Below, in pieces: positions 1-5,365 of a DNA stretch of 5,365 bases (position 1 is the first letter of the stretch; the number at the start of each line of letters is the position of its first letter). The notes beneath the pieces are model-generated. The model had not been told where the DNA came from, ran no database searches, and was given only the letters and a program-made list of their open reading frames with translations. The DNA comes from Limnohabitans sp. Lineage in GTDB: Bacteria; Pseudomonadota; Gammaproteobacteria; Burkholderiales; Burkholderiaceae_C. The stretch lies in assembly GCA_021731425.1 (NCBI GenBank), contig JAKFXJ010000232.1, forward strand, positions 1-5,365, in the 5' to 3' direction. A program made the position numbers and the translations under genes.

Positions 1-88
1 GACCCCAGCGTGGGTCGTTCAAATTGAACATGCCTCGAATCTTTGCGGGCAGCAAGGACCATCGCAGGGCTGGCAGGTGAAAATTCAT
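1..88 (-). CDS. hflK: HflK, FtsH-modulating membrane protein, N-terminal fragment (runs off the window)
   Basis: Only the first 29 codons are in the window. The frame opens at ATG 88-86 and reads MNFHLPALRWS to FNLNDPRWG at the edge. The NDPRWG sequence is the usual N-terminal signature of HflK in this group, and HflK is the expected neighbour downstream of hflX. HflK is an SPFH/prohibitin-family inner-membrane protein that, with HflC, forms a large assembly around the FtsH protease and modulates degradation of membrane proteins. A second in-frame ATG at 31-29 (MFNLNDPRWG) is a possible start; its GAGG lies only about one base upstream, too close to work well. ATG 88 has only AAAGAA before it. 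An in-frame TAA at 136-134 limits the frame upstream. The ATG at 88 overlaps the TGA of a 12-codon frame (123-85). Confidence 0.85.
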   Translation of the reverse strand, partial: MNFHLPALRWSLLPAKIRGMFNLNDPRWG

Positions 89-123
89 GGTTCTTTGTCT
101 TTGTCTGGATGACGAAACAGCAT
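85..123 (-). other. 12-codon frame upstream of hflK
   Basis: ATG 123-121 opens MLFRHPDKDKEP, whose TGA (87-85) overlaps the hflK ATG as ATGA. It contains a small tandem repeat, GACAAAGACAAA. No ribosome binding site precedes it. It could be a coupling leader for hflK or chance. Confidence 0.2.
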
Positions 124-144
124 TGTGCCGAATTTAAGGGCCAC

Positions 145-1332
145 TCAAGGCAGGTCACCGGGATATTCCCGGTCCAAGTCACGGGGATCGGGCTCTGCCA
201 AATCGGCAGGAGGCAGCGCGGCCTTGACGATGTCGGCGAGAGCCGAGCGCAAAAGGGGCAAACCCTCGCCGCTTCGTGCGCTCAGAAACACACGCGGTAC
301 GGGGTCGCCATCGAGTTCGTACTGGTCTTGCATCTGCAAGGGGTAACGCTCAGTGGGCAGAGAATCGAGTTTGTTGAAGACCAGCAGCTGCGGCACCTGA
401 GAGGCACCGATCTCGGCCAGCACTTTTTGCACCTCTGCCATCTGCTCCGGAAAATCCGGGTTTGCCGCGTCCACCACATGCAGAAGCAAATCGGCTTCGG
501 TGGCTTCTTGCAAAGTGGCCTGGAAAGCTTCGACCAGACCGTGCGGCAGATCACGAATGAAACCCACTGTGTCAGACAAGGAGACCGAGCGGCCCGCCTC
601 GCCCAAATACAACTGACGCGTGGTGGTGTCCAGCGTGGCAAACAACTGGTCGGCCGCATAGGCACGGGCCTTGACCAGCGCATTGAACAAGGTGGACTTG
701 CCCGCGTTGGTGTAACCCACCAATGAAATGTTGAAAGTGTCGCGGCGCTCGCGCTGGCGGCGCTGAGTGTTGCGCTGCTTTTTGACCTTGACCAGTCGCT
801 CTTTGATGCGTTTGATCGAGTCGTTGATCATGCGTCGATCGAGTTCGATTTGGGTCTCGCCCGGGCCACCGCGCATGCCGATGCCGCCGCTTTGGCGCTC
901 CAGGTGAGACCAGCGGCGCACCAAGCGGGTGCTCAGGTACTGCTGCCGGGCCAGTTCCACCTGCAGTTTGCCCTCGTGGCTGCGGGCACGCTGGCCAAAA
1001 ATTTCCAGAATCAGCAAGGTGCGGTCGTTCACCGGCAAACCGATATGCCGCTCCAGATTGCGCTGTTGCGCTGGGCTCAAGGCTTGGTCGAACAAGACCT
1101 CAACGGCACCGTGCATGAGGGCCAATTCTTTGATTTCGTCGGCTTTGCCGCTGCCGACAAAAAGTGCGGGGTCTGGGGCTTTGCGTTTGCAGGTCAGGCG
1201 GGCCACGGGCTTCAAGCCCCCGGATTCGGCCAAAAGACCCAGTTCTTGCAGCTCGCCATCAAAATGCGGCAGCCCAAAGTCAACGCCGACCAGCATGGTC
1301 GGCGCGGCTTGATTGGATTTTGTTTCAGACAA
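145..1332 (-). CDS. hflX: HflX, ribosome-associated GTPase
   Basis: I place the start at TTG 1332-1330, giving 395 residues. A TTG three codons further up (1341) also lies in frame, but it directly abuts the strong GGAGG (1346-1342) and leaves no spacer, whereas 1332 has a 9-base spacer and gives MSETKSNQ. Numbering from 1332, the N-terminal HflX domain includes FVGSGKADEI (58-67) and the glycine-rich GGIGMRGGPGETQIE (149-163), followed by a basic helical stretch to about 197. The G domain has GYTNAGKS (206-213), TLDTTTR (233-239), DTVG (254-257), NKLD (320-323) and SARSGEGL (351-358). A short acidic tail follows. HflX binds the 50S subunit and in E. coli splits stalled ribosomes under stress. 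It lies between hfq and hflK, the common proteobacterial arrangement. Uncertainty is confined to the start. Confidence 0.95.
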   Translation of the reverse strand: MSETKSNQAAPTMLVGVDFGLPHFDGELQELGLLAESGGLKPVARLTCKRKAPDPALFVGSGKADEIKELALMHGAVEVLFDQALSPAQQRNLERHIGLPVNDRTLLILEIFGQRARSHEGKLQVELARQQYLSTRLVRRWSHLERQSGGIGMRGGPGETQIELDRRMINDSIKRIKERLVKVKKQRNTQRRQRERRDTFNISLVGYTNAGKSTLFNALVKARAYAADQLFATLDTTTRQLYLGEAGRSVSLSDTVGFIRDLPHGLVEAFQATLQEATEADLLLHVVDAANPDFPEQMAEVQKVLAEIGASQVPQLLVFNKLDSLPTERYPLQMQDQYELDGDPVPRVFLSARSGEGLPLLRSALADIVKAALPPADLAEPDPRDLDREYPGDLP

Positions 1333-1341
1333 TGTCAGCAA

Positions 1342-1346
1342 CCTCC
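1342..1346 (-). promoter_or_regulatory. Ribosome binding site of hflX, deciding the TTG start at 1332
   Basis: GGAGG is the strongest Shine-Dalgarno match in the window. It abuts the in-frame TTG at 1341 with no spacer and lies 9 bases from the in-frame TTG at 1332. The first ATG in the frame (1296-1294) has no upstream purine-rich site. Confidence 0.75.
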
Positions 1347-1348
1347 GG

Positions 1349-1367
1349 CGGTGGCATCAGACCACCG
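1349..1367 (-). promoter_or_regulatory. GC-rich hairpin between hfq and hflX
   Basis: CGGTGG and CCACCG form a perfect 6-bp stem around the 7-base loop TCTGATG, with a possible extra T-G closing pair inside. On the transcript the stem ends two bases before the hflX GGAGG and begins 17 bases after the hfq stop. No U-tract follows, so it does not look like an intrinsic terminator. A role in hflX translation or in mRNA end formation after hfq is inference. Confidence 0.5.
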
Positions 1368-1384
1368 GGCGAGCAAAAACCGCA

Positions 1385-1630
1385 TCAAGCGGTGATTTCA
1401 CCCGTTTCGGGCGTGCTGAAGGTGACGGAGCGACCGGGGACGATGGTCGAAATGGCGTGCTTGTAAACCATTTGTGTGACCGTGTTGCGCAAAAGCACCA
1501 CGTATTGATCAAAAGACTCGATTTGGCCTTGCAACTTGATGCCATTGACCAAATAGATAGACACCGGCACATGCTCGCGGCGCAGCGCATTCAGAAAGGG
1601 GTCTTGCAAAAGTTGACCTTTATTGCTCAC
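1385..1630 (-). CDS. hfq: Hfq, RNA chaperone
   Basis: 81 residues from a GTG start at 1630-1628, with GGAG (1640-1637) 6 bases upstream. Hfq is the hexameric Sm-fold protein that pairs small RNAs with mRNAs. Sm1 and Sm2 are intact: [20 protein letters not shown] (26-45) and MVYKHAIS (54-61). Numbering runs one ahead of E. coli. Proximal-face residues Gln9, Gln42, Lys57 and His58 are present, with Tyr43 in place of E. coli Phe42. On the rim Arg17 and Arg18 are kept, but the third basic residue is His20 (Arg19 in E. coli) and Lys47 is Arg48. Distal-face Tyr26 is kept. The C-terminal tail after the Sm core is only about 15 residues (from about 67) and ends TPETGEITA, shorter than the roughly 102-residue E. 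coli protein. Stop to hflX start is 52 bases, so the two are probably co-transcribed. Confidence 0.98.
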   Translation of the reverse strand: MSNKGQLLQDPFLNALRREHVPVSIYLVNGIKLQGQIESFDQYVVLLRNTVTQMVYKHAISTIVPGRSVTFSTPETGEITA

Positions 1631-1636
1631 GATATT

Positions 1637-1640
1637 CTCC
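1637..1640 (-). promoter_or_regulatory. Ribosome binding site of hfq, deciding the GTG start
   Basis: GGAG followed by six bases (AATATC) and then GTG. No ATG is available in frame near this position, and the encoded [14 protein letters not shown] matches the normal Hfq N-terminus, so the GTG is well supported. Confidence 0.8.
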
Positions 1641-1652
1641 GTGTTCAGAAGT

Positions 1653-1682
1653 TTTAAAGCCTTGACCTTACCACAGGGTCAG
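1653..1682 (-). promoter_or_regulatory. Possible sigma-70 promoter for hfq (weak)
   Basis: In the 88-base der-hfq gap, CTGACC (1682-1677) matches the -35 consensus at 4 of 6 and TTTAAA (1658-1653) matches the -10 at 4 of 6, with an 18-base spacer. This would start transcription near 1646, just upstream of the hfq GGAG. The gap is the longest in the string, and hfq often has its own promoters in other bacteria. Both boxes are poor, so this is only a candidate. Confidence 0.22.
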
Positions 1683-1718
1683 GGGGTAACCCTCATAGAA
1701 AAGGCAATTCCACAAATA

Positions 1719-3059
1719 TCAGCTGGATTCTTTGTCCGCAAAAGGATTTGTAGATGTTTTCATTTCAATTCGCAAGGGCGTGCCCGAGAGGTTGAAGGCC
1801 TTGCGAAACCGCGCTTCCAAAAAGCGCTTGTAGGAGTCAGTGACGTGTTCTAGCGAGTTGCCATGGATCACGATCACGGGCGGGTTCATGCCACCTTGGT
1901 GGGCGTAACGCATCTTGGGGCGGAACATGCCGCCGCGCTGCGGACTTTGGAACTGCACCGCTTCGAGCAGCAAGCGCGTCAAGATGGGCGTGCTCATCTT
2001 GCACATGGCCGATTTGTGGGCTTGCACAATCGAGTTCCAGACCGGCCCCAAACCCTGGCGCTTCTTGGCCGAGATGAAGTGCATGTTGGCAAAACTCAAA
2101 AACGGCAAACGGTTTTCAATCGAGCGCTGGACCAATTGGCGCTGGTATTCGTCGATCGCGTCCCATTTGTTCACGGCCAATACCATGGCGCGGCCGCTTT
2201 CCAGCGCATAACCGGCGATGTGGGCGTCTTGGTCGGTCACGCCCTGCTCGGCATCGAGCAAAAGCAAAACCACGTTTGCCGACTCAATGGCTTGAAGCGT
2301 TTTGACCACCGAGAACTTCTCGATGGCTTCAAACACCTTGCCTTTGCGGCGCAAACCGGCCGTGTCAATCAGCTCGAACTTCTGGCCTTGACGCTCAAAG
2401 GGCACGCTGATCGCGTCGCGTGTGGTGCCCGGCATGTCAAAAGCCACCAAGCGCTCTTCGCCCAGCCAGGTGTTGATGAGGGTGGACTTGCCCACGTTGG
2501 GACGACCGGCAACGGCCAATTTGACGACCGAAGGATCTTCTTCGGTTTCTTCGGGTTCATCGGGCAGATTCAGCGACTCAAAAGCCAGCTCGACCAGGCC
2601 GCGTGTGCCCTGCCCGTGCGCGGCCGAGATGGCGATCACTTCACCCAAGCCCAGCTCATAGAACTCAGTCAACTGAATGCCTTCGAGCATGCCTTCGGCC
2701 TTGTTGGCCACCAGCAAACAGGGCTTACCGATTTTGCGCAAGTATTTGGCAATGTCGTGGTCTTGTGCTGACAAGCCTCCACGCGCGTCCACCACAAAAA
2801 TGACGATGTCAGCCTCGGCCACAGCCTGCTGGGTCTGTTTGGCCATCTCTTTGTAGATGCCCGCACTGGCATCGGGCTCAAAACCGCCCGTGTCAATGAC
2901 AATGAATTCTTGACGGCCTTGTTTGCCATTGCCGTAATGGCGGTCTCGGGTCAAACCCGCGAAATCGGCCACGATGGCGTCCCGGCTCTTGGTGAGGCGG
3001 TTGAACAGCGTGGATTTGCCCACATTGGGGCGGCCAACGAGGGCCAGTACAGGTTTCAC
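1719..3059 (-). CDS. der: Der/EngA, double-domain ribosome assembly GTPase
   Basis: 446 residues with two tandem GTPase domains and a C-terminal KH-like domain. Domain 1: P-loop GRPNVGKS (9-16), DTGG (56-59), NKAE (119-122), SA at 145-146. Domain 2: GRPNVGKS (185-192), DTAG (232-235), NKWD (297-300), SAKKRQGL (330-337). The acidic linker DEPEETEED (167-175) separates them, and the KH-like domain occupies about 355-437. Der is an essential cytoplasmic GTPase needed for 50S subunit maturation. Only domain 2 has the textbook NKxD; domain 1 ends in Glu, which I believe is common in betaproteobacterial Der. The start is GTG at 3059, since [16 protein letters not shown] is the canonical N-terminus and the next methionine is at 72. 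The ribosome binding site is poor: purine-rich bases (GGATCGG, 3077-3071) lie 11-17 bases upstream. The GTG overlaps the stop of a tiny frame that begins at the bamB stop. Confidence 0.97.
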   Translation of the reverse strand: MKPVLALVGRPNVGKSTLFNRLTKSRDAIVADFAGLTRDRHYGNGKQGRQEFIVIDTGGFEPDASAGIYKEMAKQTQQAVAEADIVIFVVDARGGLSAQDHDIAKYLRKIGKPCLLVANKAEGMLEGIQLTEFYELGLGEVIAISAAHGQGTRGLVELAFESLNLPDEPEETEEDPSVVKLAVAGRPNVGKSTLINTWLGEERLVAFDMPGTTRDAISVPFERQGQKFELIDTAGLRRKGKVFEAIEKFSVVKTLQAIESANVVLLLLDAEQGVTDQDAHIAGYALESGRAMVLAVNKWDAIDEYQRQLVQRSIENRLPFLSFANMHFISAKKRQGLGPVWNSIVQAHKSAMCKMSTPILTRLLLEAVQFQSPQRGGMFRPKMRYAHQGGMNPPVIVIHGNSLEHVTDSYKRFLEARFRKAFNLSGTPLRIEMKTSTNPFADKESS

Positions 3060-3079
3060 TTAAAAATTTTCCGATCCAT
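3056..3079 (-). other. Seven-codon frame bridging bamB and der
   Basis: The bamB stop reads TGATG; the overlapping ATG (3079-3077) opens MDRKIFK, whose TGA (3058-3056) overlaps the der GTG as GTGA. Since der has no well-placed ribosome binding site, ribosomes passing through this frame could deliver initiation to der. This is inference. Confidence 0.25.
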
Positions 3080-4212
3080 CATTCAGGGCGAAATCCGAAG
3101 ACGCCCCCGGTGCGTGTCACCACCACCAAAGTCTGACCCACGGCCACGGGTCGGCCGGTGATGGCGCTGCCATCGGTGGCCATGCGCTGCAAGGGCTGGC
3201 CATCTTTGGGCGAGAGGGCATGCACCCAACCGTCCTGATCCCCCACCACCAGCGCTTGGCCCCAGGCCAGAGGCAAGCTCAAGCCCCGAAAACGCAGGGC
3301 TTCTTGTGTCCACAGCGGCGTGCCCGAAGCCCGTTGCCAAGCCAGCACCTTTCCGTCTGACTCAACGCCCCACAGGGTTTGGCCATCACCGTCCAGGCCT
3401 TGGTGTCCTTGGGCGGCACGGCTCCAGGCCATGCGGCCATTGCTGCCATCCACACAGGCCACCGAGGTCTGGAATGCACGCACACACACCGAGTTGCCCA
3501 CACGACTGGCACCCGCCACCAAGTCAACCAATCGTTCGACTTCGTTGGTGCCGCGGGTGCTGCCCACCAGGGTTTCCCAGCGCACACCGCCCGTTGTCGG
3601 GTTCAGTGAAGCCAGACGTCCGCCCCACCCCACCAGCAACTGGTCGCCCACAGGCATCAGCAAACCAGCCTGGCGCAGCACCAAGGGGTCACCCGAGCGC
3701 TGTTGCGTCCAGAGCTTCTGACCCGTGGCGCCATCAAAAGTGCTCACGCTCCGGTCACCTGTCAACACAAAAACACGGGCACCCGCCACCAATGGCGGGG
3801 TGTAAGACAAAGCTGGCAAGGCCTGGCGCCACAAGACCCGACCGGACTCCACGGCCACGAGTTCGTTGTTGCGCGTGACCACGGCAAAGCGCTGGCCATC
3901 ACCCCCCACGCCCGCCTGAATGGGTGAACCCAAGTTCAGACGCCAGACGTCTTGGCCGGTACCCGCATCGATCAGCGCCAACTGTCCCAGGGTGGAGGCC
4001 ACTGCCACTTGCTGGCCAAACACCGAGGCCATGAGGGGTGTGCTGACCTCACCGATCTGGTTGGTCCAGGCTTTTTGCAGCTTAAACGTGCCACTGACCG
4101 CAGGCAAAGGCGCCGGCTGGGGCTTGTCAGGTGCACTGGAGCAAGCCGACAACAAGGCCAAACTGGCCGAGGCCAGCCAACGATTGCAAGCAGAGGTCAA
4201 CAAAGTGGTCAC
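3079..4212 (-). CDS. bamB: BamB, outer-membrane beta-barrel assembly lipoprotein
   Basis: 377 residues from a GTG start at 4212-4210. This start overlaps the yfgM stop (GTGA) and has AGGA (4224-4221) 8 bases upstream. The frame is open further up to 4326, but that stretch lies inside yfgM and has no signal-peptide character. From the GTG there is a lipoprotein signal: hydrophobic residues 13-21, then lipobox LLSAC with the lipidated cysteine at 24. The mature part is a PQQ-like beta-propeller; blade repeats of the form G-x-x-x-W recur near residues 83-90, 123-128, 163-168, 206-212, 257-263 and 295-301, with a degenerate KDGQPL at 336-341. The segment EVERLVD with Arg227 resembles the E. coli loop carrying Arg195, which contacts BamA. 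BamB helps the Bam complex fold and insert outer-membrane proteins. Cys243 and Cys253 sit on neighbouring strands and could form a disulfide in the periplasm. Confidence 0.94.
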   Translation of the reverse strand: MTTLLTSACNRWLASASLALLSACSSAPDKPQPAPLPAVSGTFKLQKAWTNQIGEVSTPLMASVFGQQVAVASTLGQLALIDAGTGQDVWRLNLGSPIQAGVGGDGQRFAVVTRNNELVAVESGRVLWRQALPALSYTPPLVAGARVFVLTGDRSVSTFDGATGQKLWTQQRSGDPLVLRQAGLLMPVGDQLLVGWGGRLASLNPTTGGVRWETLVGSTRGTNEVERLVDLVAGASRVGNSVCVRAFQTSVACVDGSNGRMAWSRAAQGHQGLDGDGQTLWGVESDGKVLAWQRASGTPLWTQEALRFRGLSLPLAWGQALVVGDQDGWVHALSPKDGQPLQRMATDGSAITGRPVAVGQTLVVVTRTGGVFGFRPE

Positions 4213-4889
4213 TTGGTGTTTCCTGAGGCATTGGCCGGGGTGGCTGCCTGGGGATCGAGGCCCAAGGCATTGAGCTTGGCTTGAACCAAGCGGCGGTAAT
4301 CCGGGCTGTCGGTCAATTGCTGCCAAGCACTTTGGTAGGCACTGGCGGCTTCGGCTTTTTGGCCTTTGGCTTGCAAGACATCGCCACGCAGGTCAGCGGC
4401 CAGACCGGCCATGGCCGGCGTGAAAGGTGCACTGAATTGGGCCAAGGCTTCATCGTGGGAACCCGCGTCCATCAAAAGAGCTGACAAGCGCAAACGGGCA
4501 ATGTCGCGGTAAGCTGGATCGGGGGCGCCGTCCACCACCCACTTGAAAGCCGGGCGGGCCGCATCGGCCTTGTCTTTAGACTGCAAAGCCTTGGCGGCCA
4601 ACATGGCGGCCTGATGGGCGTAATGCGTGCCACCAAACTTGTCCTTCATGTCGGCCAGGCTGCGCTCCACACGGACCACATCCCCAGAGACGACAGCACG
4701 CTCCACCTCGTCAAACAGCACAGCCGCCTTGGCGGCTTGGTCGCGTTGCCAGTATTGGTAGCCGTTCCAAGCGGCATAGCCGCCCAAAATGACAATCAGC
4801 ACCCAGGAAATCAGGTTGCCGTATTGCTTCCAAAAATGCTTGATCTGGTCAAGTTGTTCTTGTTCTTCGAGGTCGAGGGCTTTGGCCAT
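4209..4889 (-). CDS. yfgM: YfgM-like membrane-anchored tetratricopeptide protein
   Basis: 226 residues. A charged, acidic N-terminus (residues 1-20) precedes one membrane segment at about 24-43 (NLISWVLIVILGGYAAW), and the rest is a soluble alanine-rich helical domain of TPR type, with a recognisable repeat near 167-187 (LRGDVLQAKGQKAEAASAYQ). This architecture and the position between hisS and bamB are those of YfgM (UPF0070/TPR_21). From E. coli work, YfgM is an inner-membrane protein with its TPR domain in the periplasm that associates with PpiD and the SecYEG translocon and takes part in handing over exported proteins. Length is close to the roughly 206 residues of the E. coli protein. 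The ATG at 4889 is the only sensible start, but no Shine-Dalgarno sequence is visible upstream, so translation may be coupled to hisS. Its TGA overlaps the GTG of bamB by the GTGA arrangement. Confidence 0.9.
   Translation of the reverse strand: MAKALDLEEQEQLDQIKHFWKQYGNLISWVLIVILGGYAAWNGYQYWQRDQAAKAAVLFDEVERAVVSGDVVRVERSLADMKDKFGGTHYAHQAAMLAAKALQSKDKADAARPAFKWVVDGAPDPAYRDIARLRLSALLMDAGSHDEALAQFSAPFTPAMAGLAADLRGDVLQAKGQKAEAASAYQSAWQQLTDSPDYRRLVQAKLNALGLDPQAATPANASGNTK
4221..4224 (-). promoter_or_regulatory. Ribosome binding site of bamB inside the end of yfgM
   Basis: AGGA eight bases upstream of the GTG at 4212. It lies within the last codons of yfgM. Together with the GTGA stop-start overlap it supports translational coupling of bamB to yfgM. 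Confidence 0.6.
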
Positions 4890-4914
4890 GGTGTAAATCA
4901 GTAAATGAGCGCAT
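4849..4914 (-). other. 21-codon frame from the hisS stop overlapping the yfgM start
   Basis: The hisS stop reads TGATG; the ATG at 4914-4912 opens a frame, out of phase with yfgM, that runs through the yfgM start and stops at 4851-4849, 41 bases inside. It may be chance. It is recorded because bamB and hfq end the same way and yfgM lacks a visible ribosome binding site. Confidence 0.15.
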
Positions 4915-5365
4915 CAAAGCGCGGATTGTAGGCTGTGGGCCCAAGCGGCCACCGTGTTCAGCGGCTCGGTGCGCTGGGCACCTTCGCCGTCACGCAGCGA
5001 TTTGACCGCCACATGGCCTTGGGCCAACTCTTCGGCCCCAAAAACCAGGGCAAAACGTGCGCCCGAGCCATCGGCCTTTTTGAACTGTGACTTCATGCTG
5101 CCCATGCCTTCACCACTGCCCGCGTGCATTTGGGCCGACACGCCGCAGGCACGCAAGGTTTGCAGCACCTGCATGGCCACCGGCAAAGCAGCAGTTTCGG
5201 GAATGATGGCGTAAACATCGGGGGCCAGGTCGGGCAAGGCCTCGCCCTGCTCCTTGATGAGTTCGAGCACGCGCTCAACGCCCAAAGCCCAGCCCACGGC
5301 GGGTGCGGGCTTGCCGCCCACTTGCTCAATCAGGTAGTCAGAACGACCACCGCCGCAGATGGTGC
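4914..5365 (-). CDS. hisS: Histidyl-tRNA synthetase, C-terminal part (5' end outside window)
   Basis: Partial gene: the last 149 residues and the TGA stop (4916-4914) are present. HisRS is the cytoplasmic class II enzyme that charges tRNA-His with histidine. The fragment starts in the catalytic domain with the second histidine-binding motif, here GGGRSDYL (fragment residues 4-11), followed by class II motif 3, [12 protein letters not shown] (24-35), with the ATP-binding arginine at 31. From about residue 50 (DVYAIIPET) to the end is the HGTP-type anticodon-binding domain, including [20 protein letters not shown], typical of HisRS. The usual motif is GGRYDGL, so Ser replaces Tyr at fragment residue 8 (TCT codon at 5342-5340). 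A GTG at 5321 is internal, not a start, because catalytic-domain sequence continues upstream of it. It is first in the visible gene string and ends 24 bases before yfgM. The family identification is secure. Confidence 0.96.
   Translation of the reverse strand, partial: TICGGGRSDYLIEQVGGKPAPAVGWALGVERVLELIKEQGEALPDLAPDVYAIIPETAALPVAMQVLQTLRACGVSAQMHAGSGEGMGSMKSQFKKADGSGARFALVFGAEELAQGHVAVKSLRDGEGAQRTEPLNTVAAWAHSLQSAL

Larger units (their letters stand above)
1325..1384 (-). other. Short overlapping frames in the hfq-hflX gap
   Basis: The hfq stop reads TGATG. Its ATG (1385-1383) opens a 16-codon frame, [16 protein letters not shown], ending with TGA at 1337-1335, two bases before the hflX TTG. 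A second frame from ATG 1357 (MPPPEVADIV) stops at 1327-1325, just inside hflX. Neither has an obvious ribosome binding site. They are more plausibly reinitiation devices, or chance, than protein genes. Confidence 0.2.

Noticed and set aside
122..148. Promoter-like TTGAGT and CACAAT between hflX and hflK
   Set aside because: Each box matches 4 of 6, but the spacer is only 15 bases and the -35 box overlaps the hflX stop; too weak to call.
43..726. 227-codon plus-strand open frame (and a similar one at 850-1395)
   Set aside because: Antisense to the clearly real hflX; low-complexity, His/Gln-rich translation with no recognisable domain.
1349..1367. Intrinsic terminator after hfq
   Set aside because: The stem is good but is followed by CCGGAGG, not a U-run, and hflX follows immediately.
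1661..1697. Inverted repeats in the der-hfq gap (TTACC/GGTAA, AGGGT/ACCCT)
   Set aside because: Only 5-bp stems with 9-12 base loops and no U-tract; mutually exclusive and of a kind expected by chance.
2687..2710. NKAE instead of NKxD in the first Der GTPase domain
   Set aside because: Looks like a degenerate motif, but to my knowledge Glu here is common in betaproteobacterial Der, and the rest of the domain is intact.
1863..2771. 302-codon open frame on the plus strand
   Set aside because: Exactly antisense to der, whose GTPase motifs are unmistakable; the plus-strand translation resembles no family and its openness follows from codon bias on the other strand.
4213..4326. N-terminal extension of BamB by 38 residues
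   Set aside because: It would lie wholly inside yfgM and bury the lipoprotein signal peptide; the GTG at 4212 has a ribosome site and the signal follows at once.
4905..4922. GCGC-TTTGAT-GCGC inverted repeat at the end of hisS
   Set aside because: Four base pairs only, no U-tract, and yfgM begins 24 bases after the stop.

Overview
The window is a densely packed, entirely minus-strand stretch of bacterial core genome. Read in the direction of transcription (right to left) it carries the 3' part of hisS, then yfgM, bamB, der (engA), hfq, hflX and the first codons of hflK. The order hisS-yfgM-bamB-der-hfq-hflX-hflK, the moderately high G+C, and the Hfq and Der sequence variants point to a betaproteobacterium of the Burkholderiales, most likely Comamonadaceae-like. 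The taxonomy is inference from gene order and protein style, not from a search.

Layout: bases 5365-4914 hold the end of histidyl-tRNA synthetase. After 24 bases comes yfgM (4889-4209), whose stop overlaps the GTG start of bamB (4212-3079). A 19-base gap leads to der (3059-1719), an 88-base gap to hfq (1630-1385), a 52-base gap to hflX (1332-145), and a 56-base gap to hflK, which runs off the left edge. There is no gene-free stretch over 300 bases. The large open frames on the plus strand are antisense shadows of these genes.

The genes fall into three themes. hisS serves translation. YfgM (membrane-anchored TPR protein) and BamB (outer-membrane lipoprotein) work in envelope protein export and beta-barrel insertion. 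Der and HflX are ribosome-associated GTPases (large-subunit assembly and ribosome splitting), with Hfq as the sRNA chaperone and HflK as a membrane partner of the FtsH protease. The short gaps suggest one long transcript, with the 88-base gap before hfq the most likely place for an internal promoter.

I see no mobile element, CRISPR array, RNA gene or undescribed system. The most interesting signals lie in the small gaps: four of six visible starts are not ATG (GTG for bamB, der and hfq, TTG for hflX); three genes end in TGATG, with the embedded ATG opening a short frame that runs to or into the start of the next gene; a GC-rich hairpin sits directly upstream of the hflX ribosome binding site; and the HisRS fragment has Ser where Tyr is expected in its GGRYD motif.
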